A stretch of DNA of 64,000 nt from Derxia gummosa DSM 723 (GCF_000482785.1 NZ_AXWS01000014.1:62001-126000); one strand, 5' to 3'. Counted from the stretch's first letter, positions 1 through 8,545 are shown. Translations and numbers: made by a program. The notes: a model not told the origin generated them from the letters alone.

Positions 1-1670
1 GCGAGGCGCGCCGTCTTGAGCGCCGCGTCGTCCACCAGCACGCGCTCGGCGTTGTAGAAGCTGTGGAAGTCGGCGGCAAGCTCGCGCAGGTAGAAGGCGA
101 CGAGGTGGGGCGCGAAATCGTTGGCGGCGACGGCGAGCGTGTCCGGGTACTCGGCGAGGCGCTGCATGAGCGCGAGCGCCTTCTCGTTGCCCTCGCCCGC
201 GAGCGGCGCGAGGTCGGCGGCGGCCAGCACGTCGTCGGCGATGCCGCCGGCGTTCAGCACCGAGCAGATGCGCGCATGCGCGTACTGCACGTAGAACACC
301 GGGTTCTCGTCGGTCTGCTTCACCGCGAGATCGACGTCGAAGATGAATTCGGTATCCGCCTTCCGGCTCGCGAGAAAGAAGCGCACCGCATCGCGGCCGG
401 TCCAGTCGATGAGGTCGCGCACGGTCACGTAGCTGCCGGCGCGCTTGGAGATCTTCACCTCCTCGCCGCCCTTCATGACCGTGACCATCTTGTGCAGCAC
501 GTAGTCGGGGAAGCCGTTGGCGATGCCGATGTCGAGCGCCTGGAGGCCGGCGCGCACGCGGGCGATCGTGCCGTGGTGGTCGCTGCCCTGGATGTTGACC
601 GCCTTGGTAAAGCCGCGCTCCCACTTGGTGACGTGGTAGGCCACGTCGGGCACGAAGTAGGTGTAGGTGCCGTCGGACTTGCGCATGACGCGGTCCTTGT
701 CGTCCTTCACCTTGCTGCCGGCGAGCTGGCCAAGGTCGGCGAAGTCGGTCGTGCGCAGCCAGAGCGCGCCTTCCGATTCATAGGTCTTGCCCGAGGCGAC
801 GAGCGCATCGACCGCCGCCTTCACCTTGCCGTCGGTGTAGAGGCTCGACTCCAGGTAGTAGTTGTCGAAGCGCACGCCGAAGGCTTGCAGATCGAGGTCC
901 TGCTCGTGGCGCAGATAGGCCACGGCGAACTGGCGGATCGAGTCGAGGTCGTCGGCATTGCCGCTGCCGGTGAACTCGCGGTCGTCGGCATGCACGGTCT
1001 TGCCGGCGAGGAAGTCGGTGGCGATGTCGGCGATGTAGTCGCCGTTGTAGGCGGCGGCGGGCCAGCCTTCGTCACCGGGCTTGAAGCCCTTGGCGCGCGC
1101 CTGCACCGAGATGGCGAGGTTGCCGATCTGCACGCCGGCGTCGTTGTAATAGAACTCGCGATGCACCTTCCAGCCTTGGGTGGCGAGCAGATTGCAGATC
1201 GCGTCGCCGAGCGCGGCCTGGCGGCCGTGGCCGACATGCAGCGGGCCGGTCGGGTTGGCCGAGACGAACTCGACGATCACCTTGCCGGGGCCGGCGTCGG
1301 CGCCTTCCGCGCCGCGCGCGCTCGGCGCGAGGCCGAACCGCGCGCCCTGCTCCAGCACCTGGCGCACCACCTGCTGCTTGGCGCTCGCACGCAGGCGCAG
1401 GTTCACGAAACCGGGGCCGGCCAGCTCGGCCGATTCGATCAGCGCGGCGCCCTCGGCGTCTTCCTGAAGCGCCTTGACGATGTTTTCCGCGAGTTCGCGC
1501 GGGTTTTTCCTGAGCGGTTTCGCGATCTGGAGCGCGACGTTGGTGGCAATGTCGCCATGCGCGACGGCCTTCGGGCGTTCGAGCGCGATGTTGGGCGTGG
1601 CACCGGGGGCTGCGACCTGCACCGCGCGACCGATGGCGGCGATGAGGGCGGTTCTGAGTTCGGGAAGCAT
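1..1670 (-). CDS. argS: Arginyl-tRNA synthetase (3' end beyond window)
   Basis: Class I aminoacyl-tRNA synthetase charging tRNA-Arg in the cytosol. Reading leftwards from the ATG at 1668-1670, the frame stays open to the window edge, so the C-terminal part (anticodon-binding DALR region) is only partly present. The start [14 protein letters not shown] leads into the Arg-tRNA synthetase N-terminal domain. The class I signature appears as [13 protein letters not shown] (HVGH in place of HIGH), near position 1230, and a KMSKS-like loop appears as KISKR around 450. About 557 residues are visible, close to the usual 560-590. The identification is by motif and overall reading, and is secure. The start was chosen because the protein begins at the usual point before the N-terminal domain. 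Confidence 0.95.
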   Translation of the reverse strand, partial: MLPELRTALIAAIGRAVQVAAPGATPNIALERPKAVAHGDIATNVALQIAKPLRKNPRELAENIVKALQEDAEGAALIESAELAGPGFVNLRLRASAKQQVVRQVLEQGARFGLAPSARGAEGADAGPGKVIVEFVSANPTGPLHVGHGRQAALGDAICNLLATQGWKVHREFYYNDAGVQIGNLAISVQARAKGFKPGDEGWPAAAYNGDYIADIATDFLAGKTVHADDREFTGSGNADDLDSIRQFAVAYLRHEQDLDLQAFGVRFDNYYLESSLYTDGKVKAAVDALVASGKTYESEGALWLRTTDFADLGQLAGSKVKDDKDRVMRKSDGTYTYFVPDVAYHVTKWERGFTKAVNIQGSDHHGTIARVRAGLQALDIGIANGFPDYVLHKMVTVMKGGEEVKISKRAGSYVTVRDLIDWTGRDAVRFFLASRKADTEFIFDVDLAVKQTDENPVFYVQYAHARICSVLNAGGIADDVLAAADLAPLAGEGNEKALALMQRLAEYPDTLAVAANDFAPHLVAFYLRELAADFHSFYNAERVLVDDAALKTARL

Positions 1671-1719
1671 GAAAAGGCAATCGCGGAGGGCGGCGCGCGA
1701 CGGCGGCGCCGGGCCGTGG

Positions 1720-1725
1720 ATTGTA
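1720..1725 (-). promoter_or_regulatory. Possible -10 element of argS
   Basis: On the minus strand the hexamer TACAAT, a good match to the sigma-70 -10 box, lies 49 nt upstream of the argS ATG in a GC-rich setting. No convincing -35 box is found at the right distance, so this is only a candidate. Confidence 0.3.
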
Positions 1726-1878
1726 GCGAAGGGGTTGCCATGAATCGCCCGGCCTCCTCCGCCCTTTTCGCGGCTTTGGCCGCCGGCCTCCCGACCGATG
1801 ATCTGCCTGCGGACCCGGTTACCGGGCGCCGTCCTTCAGCAGCTCCGTTTCAACATCCGCCCGCAGGGGGCCAGCACC

Positions 1879-2097
1879 ATGATCGAAGAACATTTCCCGT
1901 ATGCCGTCGGCGCCATCGTGTTCGCGCTCGCCGCGAACGGCATGTGGGTACCGGCCATCTTCGTGGGTGCGCTCGCGCTGATGGCCTCGCCGCTCATCTA
2001 CGCCCGTGATCCGCACGAGTCGGACTACGAGGCCGAGGACGACCTGCGCCGCCACGACCGCCTGCACCGCGACATCCGCCGTCATCACGAAGACTGA
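1879..2097 (+). CDS. Small hypothetical membrane protein
   Basis: A 72-residue protein beginning MIEEHFPYAVGAIVFALAAN. A hydrophobic stretch at about residues 8-40 could form one or two membrane segments (VGAIVFALAANGMWVP then AIFVGALALMASPLIYA). It is followed by a charged, histidine- and arginine-rich tail (YEAEDDLRRHDRLHRDIRRHHED). The ATG at 1879 was preferred over upstream in-frame starts because AGGGGG sits about 8 nt before it. I do not recognise a family. The tail is likely cytosolic by the positive-inside rule. It is transcribed away from argS. The function is unknown. Confidence 0.6.
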   Translation: MIEEHFPYAVGAIVFALAANGMWVPAIFVGALALMASPLIYARDPHESDYEAEDDLRRHDRLHRDIRRHHED

Positions 2098-2262
2098 CCC
2101 CGACCGGCGCGGCGCGCGAACACCGCACGCATGAATCGCGCGCCCCACGGCGCACGACTCCCGCCGACCGGCCCGTCGCCGCGACGCGAACCGAAACACG
2201 CCCGCCCGGCTCCTCGCCACGCACGGGCGCACAATCGCCGCATTCGGTTTCAGGAGGCGGCG

Positions 2263-2607
2263 ATGTCATTGGTCAGGTTCTCAAGCAAGGCTGCGGCCGA
2301 GGTCTTCATGCTCGAAGACCATGCGGCGCGGCTGCTGCAGGCGATCGGCAAGGAAGCCGAGCCGCGCGGTGTCATCACCGCCGTCCAGATTCCCGACGCC
2401 CTCGCCCGCCTGCGCGGCGCCATCCGTGCCGAGCAGCAGGCCGAGGTCGAAGCCGCCGCGCGCGGACTGCCGACAGTGGATGAAGACAACGACGAGGCGC
2501 GCGAGCGCCGCGCCAACCATGTGAGCCTCGACCGCCGCGCCTTCCCGCTCATCGACATGCTTGAGAAGTCGGCGGCCAAGGGGGTGGACGTGCTCTGGGG
2601 CGTGTAG
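2263..2607 (+). CDS. DUF1840 family protein
   Basis: A 114-residue protein, MSLVRFSSKAAAEVFMLEDH at the N-terminus, matching the betaproteobacterial DUF1840 family as I remember it (short cytosolic proteins starting with a F-x-S-K-A-A-A-E-V-x-M pattern). The C-terminus carries the family's RRAFPLIDMLEKSAAKGVDVLWGV-like ending. The start is fixed by a perfect AGGAGG Shine-Dalgarno at 2252-2257, 5 nt before the ATG; a longer in-frame extension back to 2131 has no such support. No enzymatic function is known for the family. It is followed by a strong hairpin (2635-2679). Confidence 0.85.
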   Translation: MSLVRFSSKAAAEVFMLEDHAARLLQAIGKEAEPRGVITAVQIPDALARLRGAIRAEQQAEVEAAARGLPTVDEDNDEARERRANHVSLDRRAFPLIDMLEKSAAKGVDVLWGV

Positions 2608-2634
2608 GCCCTTCCAACAGCAACACTTCGCACG

Positions 2635-2679
2635 TGACAAGGCCCGGTGCCCGCCTCGCGGCGACACCGGGCCTTGTCA
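2635..2679. terminator. Strong hairpin, probable bidirectional terminator
   Basis: A perfect 15-bp inverted repeat: TGACAAGGCCCGGTG at 2635-2649 and its complement CACCGGGCCTTGTCA at 2665-2679, with a 15-nt loop. It lies between the convergent ends of the DUF1840 gene (2607) and the GlsB-type gene (2778), which suits a shared terminator. There is no T-run on either side, so it would be an atypical intrinsic terminator. Confidence 0.6.
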
Positions 2680-2777
2680 TGAGCGCGCCGCATGCGCGAC
2701 AGCGGCGCCTGACCGTTCGGACCCGGGCATGAAACCCGGGCTGACGACGGCTGCCGCCACTGCCACGCCACCGACTG

Positions 2778-3047
2778 TCAGCGCACGCTGCCGCGCCGGA
2801 AGAGATTGATGATCGCCAGCAGGATCACCGCGCCGAGCAGCGACACCACCAGCCCCGAAAGGCTGAAGTCGCCCGCGTTGATGGTGCCTGCGCCGATGAG
2901 CGGACTGATGAGCCAGCCGCCGAGCAGCGCGCCGACGATGCCGACGACAATGTTCAGGAAGATGCCCTGCTGGGCATCGGTACGCATGATGAGCGAGGCG
3001 ATCCAGCCGAGGACGCCGCCGACGATGATCCAGGCGATGAAACCCAT
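2778..3047 (-). CDS. GlsB/YeaQ/YmgE family membrane protein
   Basis: An 89-residue, very hydrophobic protein beginning MGFIAWIIVGGVLGWIASLI. It fits the transglycosylase-associated / GlsB-YeaQ-YmgE family: three membrane helices at about residues 2-21, 29-50 and 64-83, glycine-rich helix faces (GGVLGW, GIVGALLGGW) and a short basic end (RRGSVR). The family is widespread in proteobacteria and often stress-induced; the molecular role is unresolved. The start at 3047 gives the usual family length, with GGGAGAG just upstream; longer extensions are rejected. It is convergent with the DUF1840 gene and divergent from the 3256 gene. Confidence 0.85.
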   Translation of the reverse strand: MGFIAWIIVGGVLGWIASLIMRTDAQQGIFLNIVVGIVGALLGGWLISPLIGAGTINAGDFSLSGLVVSLLGAVILLAIINLFRRGSVR

Positions 3048-3255
3048 TGCTTCTCTCCCAGGGGGGTTGCGAGGTTGAAAGATGTCGTCGAAAGGCGGGT
3101 TCGACGTGGACGCAGTGTGGTGGCGGGCCGTCGGCCCGCGTGTAGGAATGGCCGCCGTCGCGCTGTCGGGCGCGCGCACCGCGGAGCCGTCGAATCGCCC
3201 GACTTTCCCTGCCCGCCCGGCGCACGCCGACGGCCCAAGTCTTCGAGGTTGCTGC

Positions 3256-3798
3256 ATGAACCCCTCCCGCCCGCCCCGCTCCGATGCCGACATCGCCGAG
3301 GACGATCCGCTCGACGCGCCACTGCCCGAGCTCGAACTGCCGCCCGCGCTGGCGCGCGGCGAACGCCGCCTCGCCGGCCTCGCGCGCGCCGCCTGGCGGC
3401 TCCTGGCCGATGTGGGCGGACAGGGCTTGCGCACCCTCTTCTTCGAGCAGCACGGCGCGCGTCTGCCGACGCGCGAGGGGCCGGTCACGACACTGCTGTT
3501 CGTGCTCGCGGCCTACGCAGCCGCGTTGCGCTGGGTGCCGGAGTACGGCATGGGGCCGGGCAGCTTCTATGCGGCGTTCTCGCTGCTCGTGATCGCGGCC
3601 GCGAGCGCGAGTCGGCCCCAGCGCTTTCGCGTGGCGGCGGCGCTGTGCGCTGGCAGCGTGGTGCTCGACCTGTTCGCGGCGACGCTCTACGCGCTGTTCG
3701 CGGGGCAGGACTGGACGGTGCTGAACCTGACGACCGCAGGCTGGGGAATGCTCGCGGGCGTGGTGGCGATGCGGCGGATCGGGCGGCAGCGGGCGTGA
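3256..3798 (+). CDS. Hypothetical membrane protein
   Basis: A 180-residue protein beginning MNPSRPPRSDADIAEDD. The first 80 residues are polar and acidic then amphipathic. About four hydrophobic segments follow, around residues 76-92 (VTTLLFVLAAYAAALRW), 102-118 (SFYAAFSLLVIAAASAS), 125-150 and 155-172. It ends in a basic tail (RRIGRQRA). I do not recognise a family. The start was placed at 3256 because the composition upstream is not protein-like. It is divergent from the GlsB-type gene and convergent with phaZ, so it is probably monocistronic. Confidence 0.6.
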   Translation: MNPSRPPRSDADIAEDDPLDAPLPELELPPALARGERRLAGLARAAWRLLADVGGQGLRTLFFEQHGARLPTREGPVTTLLFVLAAYAAALRWVPEYGMGPGSFYAAFSLLVIAAASASRPQRFRVAAALCAGSVVLDLFAATLYALFAGQDWTVLNLTTAGWGMLAGVVAMRRIGRQRA

Positions 3799-3802
3799 TG
3801 TC

Positions 3803-3814
3803 GCAAGCGCTTGC
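3803..3814. repeat. 12-bp palindrome GCAAGCGCTTGC (copy 1, intergenic)
   Basis: A perfect 12-bp palindrome just after the stop of the upstream gene. Two further exact copies lie at 14338-14349 (in recB) and 18276-18287 (in recC). Near-copies with one or two changes lie at 11216-11227, 11937-11948, 15378-15389, 17724-17735, 41149-41160 and 54011-54022. The function is unknown. Confidence 0.7.
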
Positions 3815-3934
3815 GCGGGATTGATCGCGGCCCCTGGCACGCGCCTGCGTCAAGCGATCACGGCGGCAGGAGCGCGATCAGGTGCTCGGCCGGCCCTCGC
3901 CCGGGGCGCGCACCGCGGCCCCATCGACCTGCGC

Positions 3935-3948
3935 CGCCTCAGGAGGCG
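3935..3948. terminator. Small GC-rich hairpin between convergent genes
   Basis: CGCCTCAGGAGGCG can fold as a 5-bp stem with a 4-nt loop between the convergent ends at 3798 and 4001. It has no T-run. It is a weak candidate terminator only; the rest of the 200-bp gap holds nothing recognisable apart from the palindrome at 3803. Confidence 0.25.
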
Positions 3949-4000
3949 CCGATCCCCGCTCCGCGGCGCCCCAGCGAACAGACAGGCCGCAGCCGCCCGA

Positions 4001-5242
4001 TCACCCGTTCGCCGCGTGAATCGAATCCCGCACGATCGGATAGATCCCGTTCGTCCACTTCCGTCCGCTGAACACGCCGTAGTGCCCCACGCCGGTCTGG
4101 ATGTGATGCGTGCGCAGATAGGGCCGCACGCTGCGGCACAGCTCCTGCGCCGCCATCGTCTGGCCGATCGAGCAGATGTCGTCGCGCTCGCCTTCCACCG
4201 TCAGCAACGCCGAGCGCCGGATCGCCGCCGGATTGACGCGCCGGTCGCGCCAGTTCAGCAGGCCGCGCGGCAGCAGATGCTCCTGGAAGATGTTGCGCAC
4301 CGTCTCCAGGTAGAACTCCGCCGGCAGATCGGCGACCGCCAGGTACTCCTCGTAGAAATCGGCGATCTGCGCCGCCGCCGCGTCATCGCCCGCGACCATG
4401 TGGTCGTACATCGCCTTGAAGCTCTGCATGTGCCGCTCCAGGTTCATGCTCATGAACGCCGTGAGCTGCACGAAGCCCGGATACACGCGCCGCCCGAAGC
4501 CCTTGTGCGGCGCCGGCACCGTGCTGATGAGCTTGGTCTCGAACCATTCGATCGGCTTGCTCGTCGCCAGCTCGTTCACCTTGGTCGGGTTGATGCGGCA
4601 ATCGACCGGGCCGGCCATGAGCGTGAGGCTCAGCGGCTGGGCCGGATCGTCGTCCTCGGCCATGATCGCCGCCGCCGCGAGCGACGCCGGGCAGGGCTGG
4701 CAGATGCTCATCAGATGGCTGCCCTCGCCCATCGCGCGCAGGAAATCCATGATGTGCTCGACGTACTCGTCGAAGCCGAAGCGCCCCGCCAGCACCGGCA
4801 CGTCGCGCCCGTTGGACCAGTCGGTGATGTACACCTCGTGGTCGGTGAGCATGGTGCGCACCGTCTCGCGCAGCAGCGTCGCGAAGTGGCCCGACATCGG
4901 TGCCGAAAGCAGCACGCGCGGCTCCCCTTTCACGCCTTCCTTGCGAAAGCGCACCAGCTTTGCGAACGGCGTCTCGGTCACCACCTCCTCCACCACCGCG
5001 AAGCTGCCGCGCGGCGTCTCGACCTTCGCGATGCCGAACGGTGGCCGCTTGTGCGTCAGCCGCATGCGCGTGAACACGTCGCAGGCGGCACCGAAACGAC
5101 GCAGCGCGCTCGGCTGCTCGATCTCGTAGCCGCTGTCGGCGAGGCCGCGCTCCATGGCCTGCGCGAAGGCGGCACCCGCCTGCGCGAACATGCGCCACGG
5201 CGCGATGAGGTCGTTCTGGAGCTGGTAGGCGGTGTAGGACAT
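4001..5242 (-). CDS. phaZ: Intracellular poly(3-hydroxybutyrate) depolymerase
   Basis: A 413-residue cytosolic enzyme that hydrolyses native PHB granules, of the Ralstonia PhaZ1 type. It begins MSYTAYQLQNDLIAPWRMFA and has an alpha/beta-hydrolase core. The expected cysteine nucleophile is in SICQPCPAS at residue 181; the other triad members are Asp354/355 in EGERDDICS and His387 in GVGHYGVFSG. These agree within 1-2 residues with Cys183, Asp355 and His388 described for Ralstonia PhaZ1. There is no signal peptide, as expected for an intracellular enzyme. An extension upstream to 5452 is rejected because the family starts at this methionine. No PHB synthase gene is in the window. Confidence 0.93.
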   Translation of the reverse strand: MSYTAYQLQNDLIAPWRMFAQAGAAFAQAMERGLADSGYEIEQPSALRRFGAACDVFTRMRLTHKRPPFGIAKVETPRGSFAVVEEVVTETPFAKLVRFRKEGVKGEPRVLLSAPMSGHFATLLRETVRTMLTDHEVYITDWSNGRDVPVLAGRFGFDEYVEHIMDFLRAMGEGSHLMSICQPCPASLAAAAIMAEDDDPAQPLSLTLMAGPVDCRINPTKVNELATSKPIEWFETKLISTVPAPHKGFGRRVYPGFVQLTAFMSMNLERHMQSFKAMYDHMVAGDDAAAAQIADFYEEYLAVADLPAEFYLETVRNIFQEHLLPRGLLNWRDRRVNPAAIRRSALLTVEGERDDICSIGQTMAAQELCRSVRPYLRTHHIQTGVGHYGVFSGRKWTNGIYPIVRDSIHAANG

Positions 5243-5495
5243 CGATCGTTCTTCCGTTGCGGCGCCGGGCGCCATGCGTTGGCGCATCGGCAGCAAGTTG
5301 CGGGCCACTTCATCGCAATGGCGCGGAGTTTGCGAGCCCGTCCGTCGGAGGATGCGCGGGAACAATGCCGGTGCATATGCCGATGGTCCCGACTGGAATG
5401 CGGCGCGTAATCTCGATCCGACGGCTGGCGATCCCGGCCCCGCATGGCGCATCCCTCACCCATTGCAGGCGCCAAGACCCGAACGGAGACCTTTC

Positions 5496-6164
5496 ATGCC
5501 CCAGGCCACTTCCCCCGCGGTGCTCACGATCAGCAGCAAGAACTACTCGTCGTGGTCGCTGCGTGGCTGGCTGCTTGCCCGCCTCGCCGGCATCGACTTC
5601 GTCGAGAACGTCGTCTCGCCCGACGACCCGTCGGCGCGCGCCGAGCTGCTGCTGCTGTCGTCATCCATCCTCGTGCCCGCGCTCAAGCATGACGACGTGA
5701 CCGTGTGGGACACGCTCGCCATCGCCGAGTACCTCAACGAACTCAAGCCCAAGGCCGGCCTGCTGCCCGCCGACCGCGCGGCGCGCGCGCATTGCCGCGC
5801 CATCAGCGGCGAGATGCATTCGGGCTTCAGCGCGCTGCGCTCGGCACTGCCCATGAACCTGCGCGGCCACTTCCCCGGCTTCAAGGTCTGGACCCGCGCC
5901 CAGGCCGACATCGACCGCATCTGCGCCATCTGGAACGACTGCATCAACCGCTACGGCGGCCCCTTCCTGTTCGGCAAGAAGCCCACCATCGCCGACGCGA
6001 TGTACGCGCCGGTCACGACGCGTTTCCGCACCTACGACGTCAAGCTCGACCGCGTGAGCTACGCCTATTGCGACACCATCCTCGCGATGCCCGAGATGCA
6101 GGAGTGGATCGCGGGCGCGAAGGCCGAGCCGCTGGAATACGACGAACTGGAAGCCGAGTTCTGA
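5496..6164 (+). CDS. Glutathione S-transferase family protein
   Basis: A 222-residue GST-fold protein. The N-terminal thioredoxin-like domain (about residues 8-85) includes SSKNYSSWSLRGWLLARL, where a serine takes the catalytic position near the helix start, and the cis-proline/gamma-glutamyl site region reads SILVPALKHDDVTVWDTLAIAEYL. The alpha-helical C-terminal domain follows (about 95-215) with the GKKPTIADAMYAPVTTRF motif and its N-capping aspartate. The start at 5496 is supported by a GGAG sequence at 5485-5488. The substrate cannot be inferred. It is divergent from phaZ across a 253-bp gap and slightly overlaps the next gene. Confidence 0.88.
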   Translation: MPQATSPAVLTISSKNYSSWSLRGWLLARLAGIDFVENVVSPDDPSARAELLLLSSSILVPALKHDDVTVWDTLAIAEYLNELKPKAGLLPADRAARAHCRAISGEMHSGFSALRSALPMNLRGHFPGFKVWTRAQADIDRICAIWNDCINRYGGPFLFGKKPTIADAMYAPVTTRFRTYDVKLDRVSYAYCDTILAMPEMQEWIAGAKAEPLEYDELEAEF

Positions 6165-6514
6165 ACCGTCTGAAGCTGCGGCGCGCGGCGCCCGAGGTCA
6201 CGCCGCGCGGCGAGCTGTGGCGCCGCGAGGAGCTGGTGAGCCTGCTGAGCGGCGCCGGCACGCTGGCGGGCTTGTGCATCACGGTGGTCGCGCTCATGAA
6301 GACCATCGGCGGTGGCACGGCCACGATCGTCGATGACCTGTTCGCGCTCGGCGCGTTGCTGTTCCTGCTGTGCGTGTACGCGATCTTCTGGGCGCTGCGC
6401 ACGCGCCGGCCGCAGCTCGTGCGCCGGCTCACGCTGCTGGCCGACGCGCTGTTCCTCGTCGCGCTCACGCTCATGACGGGCGCGGCCTTCGTGCTGGTCT
6501 ATACGGTGTGGTGA
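6161..6514 (+). CDS. Small predicted membrane protein, start uncertain
   Basis: An open frame that overlaps the GST stop by four bases and reads LNRLKLRRAAPEVTPRGELW. Three hydrophobic segments follow (LVSLLSGAGTLAGLCITVVAL, LFALGALLFLLCVYAIFWAL, ALFLVALTLMTGAAFVLVYTVW) over roughly 117 residues. Codon third positions are strongly GC as in neighbouring genes, so I take it as real. No ATG lies at the front: the frame would need CTG at 6161 or a GTG at about 6235 that cuts into the first helix, or else the true reading is coupled to the GST stop. The family is not recognised. Confidence 0.5.
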   Translation: MNRLKLRRAAPEVTPRGELWRREELVSLLSGAGTLAGLCITVVALMKTIGGGTATIVDDLFALGALLFLLCVYAIFWALRTRRPQLVRRLTLLADALFLVALTLMTGAAFVLVYTVW

Positions 6515-6674
6515 GGCCGGTCGGTGCAAGCCACCGGCAAATGCTTCGCGCCGCGCCCGCCATGCGCTCGGGCCACAACGCCCCACCGTTTGCACGGCCA
6601 AAAAAGTCCGACCCGAATACGAGCCGAAAGCAACATTCCGGAAACGCCCATTCCTGCAATTCGGCCGATTGTCG

Positions 6675-6694
6675 GGATCGGACAAAGGCGATCC
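6675..6694. promoter_or_regulatory. Dyad upstream of the curli operon, candidate operator
   Basis: GGATCG at 6675-6680 and CGATCC at 6689-6694 form an inverted repeat with an 8-nt spacer, 67 nt upstream of csgE. The A-rich CATAAAAATT follows at 6699 and might hold a -10 region. The rest of the 247-bp intergenic stretch (6515-6761) shows no clear promoter. The regulator is unknown; no csgD is in the window. Confidence 0.3.
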
Positions 6695-6761
6695 GGCCAT
6701 AAAAATTGCCGTGATAGCTTGCGTGGAATTCGTCCCATGGGATGTTTTCCACCTCCGGATC

Positions 6762-7190
6762 ATGCGCCATTTCATCCTCGCTTCCGCCAAAGCAATCGCT
6801 CTGGCCGGAATGTGCGCAGGTGCAAGTGGCAGTGCTCACTCGCAGCAGGTTGCTCACGACGACCCGCGCATTGGTGGTGTCGCGATCGACCAGACTATTA
6901 CGGTCAATGGTCAGCTCTATTACCGATATTTCTCGTCCTTCTGGCGCGACAAGGAAGCGGCTGATCGTTTCGTGATTTCAGTTCACGAAAAACCATCTGC
7001 CCGCTGGGGCAGCAGCATTTTTGTCGAATACCGGCAGCAGCGCATTCATCAGGCGCGTCTGCCCAATGCTTCCGGTCGTATCGAAGCAGTTGCGCGTGAA
7101 GCCGCCGAGCAGTGCTACCAGAATCTTCTCGATACCGAAGCCAGCCGCCTGCTTTTTCGCGAGGCGGATCTCGGCCCGGACGAACTCTGA
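6762..7190 (+). CDS. csgE: Curli secretion specificity factor CsgE
   Basis: A 142-residue periplasmic protein that caps the CsgG channel and directs curlin subunits to it. The first 25-28 residues (MRHFILASAKAIALAGMCAG...) form a signal peptide. The mature part carries the family hallmark HEKPSARWGSSIFVEYR (compare NERPSARWGS in E. coli CsgE, from memory), the LYYRYFSSFWRD segment and the acidic end ADLGPDEL. The start at 6762 was chosen because it begins the signal peptide; an upstream in-frame start at 6669 would add an unrelated leader. It is the first gene of a tight csgEFGBA operon, with csgF 6 bp downstream. Confidence 0.93.
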   Translation: MRHFILASAKAIALAGMCAGASGSAHSQQVAHDDPRIGGVAIDQTITVNGQLYYRYFSSFWRDKEAADRFVISVHEKPSARWGSSIFVEYRQQRIHQARLPNASGRIEAVAREAAEQCYQNLLDTEASRLLFREADLGPDEL

Positions 7191-7196
7191 TTTCTC

Positions 7197-7613
7197 ATGA
7201 AGCTTCGCTCCATTGCCCTTGCCACCGCGTGTTTCGCCTCGATCCCCGCCTTCTCCACCGAACTGGTTTATGTGCCGATCAATCCGGTTTTTGGCGGCAG
7301 CCCGCTCAACGGAGCGGTGCTGCTGAACAACGCCCAGGCAGAAAACAAGAAAGTCGATCCGGCCAGCAAAGCCGCCAGCAGTCGCACGAATGCACTCAAG
7401 GATTTCAATGATTCGCTTCAGCGCGTAATTCTGAGTCGACTCGCGTCGGCGGCTTCGACCAACATCTTCAATTCGGATGGCCGACTGATTCCGGGCACAA
7501 TCGAGACCGGTGATTTCCGCATCACGATTCTCGATACCGGGGGCGGAGTGCTCAGCATTACCACGATCGACAAGGCCACGGGCGAATCGACCACGTTTCA
7601 GGTCAGCCAGTAA
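7197..7613 (+). CDS. csgF: Curli assembly factor CsgF
   Basis: A 138-residue protein with a signal peptide (MKLRSIALATACFASIPAFS). The mature N-terminus ELVYVPINPVFGGSPLNGAV LLNNAQAEN matches the CsgF peptide that inserts into the CsgG pore (family pattern N-P-x-F-G-G-x-P-x-N-G-A). The C-terminal half forms the family's beta domain, ending TTFQVSQ. CsgF couples secretion to nucleation at the cell surface. Its stop overlaps the csgG start as TAATG, suggesting translational coupling. Confidence 0.93.
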   Translation: MKLRSIALATACFASIPAFSTELVYVPINPVFGGSPLNGAVLLNNAQAENKKVDPASKAASSRTNALKDFNDSLQRVILSRLASAASTNIFNSDGRLIPGTIETGDFRITILDTGGGVLSITTIDKATGESTTFQVSQ

Positions 7614-8545
7614 TGGAGATTCCTGCCCGCAAATGGCTGGCACTTGTGGCTGGCCGGCATGCAGCCACAATGATCGCGGCAATCAATACGGTCATCCAGC
7701 TTGCGGCCTGTGCCGCCCCCGGGACTCCAGCCGCTCCTCACGGCAATGCGGCATTGACACCCGCAACCGCCATTACCCGCGATCTCGTGCAATTGCCTCC
7801 ACCACGCGGACGGATCGTCGCTGCCGTATACGGATTCCGGGATCAGACAGGGCAATACAAGCCTTCGCCCGACAGCTCGTTTTCGACTTCCGTCACGCAG
7901 GGCGCAGCATCATTGCTGATAAAGGCACTGACCGATTCAGGCTGGTTCGTGGCCGTGGAGCGTGAGAATCTTCAGGATCTGCTCACCGAGAGAAAAATTA
8001 TCCGCGCACTGGAGAACCCTGGCGACAAATCGGCGCCGGGTGTGAATCTCCCGCAGTTGATGCCGGCAAACATCCTGATCGAGGGCGGCGTCATCAGTTA
8101 TGAATCAAACGTGCGGACCGGCGGCAACGGTGCGTTATATCTGGGCATCAGCCTGTCGGAGCAATATCGGATCGATCAGGTGAGCGTCACCTTGCGAAGC
8201 ATCGATGTACGTACCGGACAAATTCTTAATTCGGTATCCACCACCAAGACCATCTATTCACAGGAACTCAAGGGCGGCATCAACCGATTCGTGAGTTTCA
8301 AGGAATTGCTGCAGATGGAAAGCGGCTACACGCGCAACGAACCGGCTCAGTTGTGTGTGCGCGAAGCCATCGAGGCGGCGGTCGTGCATCTGGTCGTGCG
8401 CGGCGTGCGCGACGGACTGTGGGCCTTCGACCGCTCTGAAGACATGGCGTCGCCCCTGGTTCGGCGCTATCTCGCTGAAGGCTACGACGGTGTGGCGCCA
8501 TCGCTTGGTGCCACGTCCGTCGATGAGACCGACAAGGGAAGCTGA
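7613..8545 (+). CDS. csgG: Curli secretion channel lipoprotein CsgG
   Basis: A 310-residue outer-membrane lipoprotein forming the nonameric curlin export pore. The lipobox is LAAC with Cys33; the leader is unusually long. Conserved CsgG segments are visible: VYGFRDQTGQYKPSPDSSF, WFVAVERENLQDLLTERKII, GGVISYESNVRTGG and GYTRNEPAQLCVREAIE. Aligned by eye to E. coli CsgG from the lipidated Cys, the constriction residues Tyr51, Asn55 and Phe56 read Ser, Ser and Phe. The gene is overlapped by csgF and the csgB-like gene on either side, so it is in the middle of one transcript. Confidence 0.95.
   Translation: MEIPARKWLALVAGRHAATMIAAINTVIQLAACAAPGTPAAPHGNAALTPATAITRDLVQLPPPRGRIVAAVYGFRDQTGQYKPSPDSSFSTSVTQGAASLLIKALTDSGWFVAVERENLQDLLTERKIIRALENPGDKSAPGVNLPQLMPANILIEGGVISYESNVRTGGNGALYLGISLSEQYRIDQVSVTLRSIDVRTGQILNSVSTTKTIYSQELKGGINRFVSFKELLQMESGYTRNEPAQLCVREAIEAAVVHLVVRGVRDGLWAFDRSEDMASPLVRRYLAEGYDGVAPSLGATSVDETDKGS

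Noticed and set aside
3821-5410. A 529-codon plus-strand frame opposite phaZ.
   Set aside because: It is the complement of a well-recognised enzyme and is rich in Arg/His/Ala without any domain.
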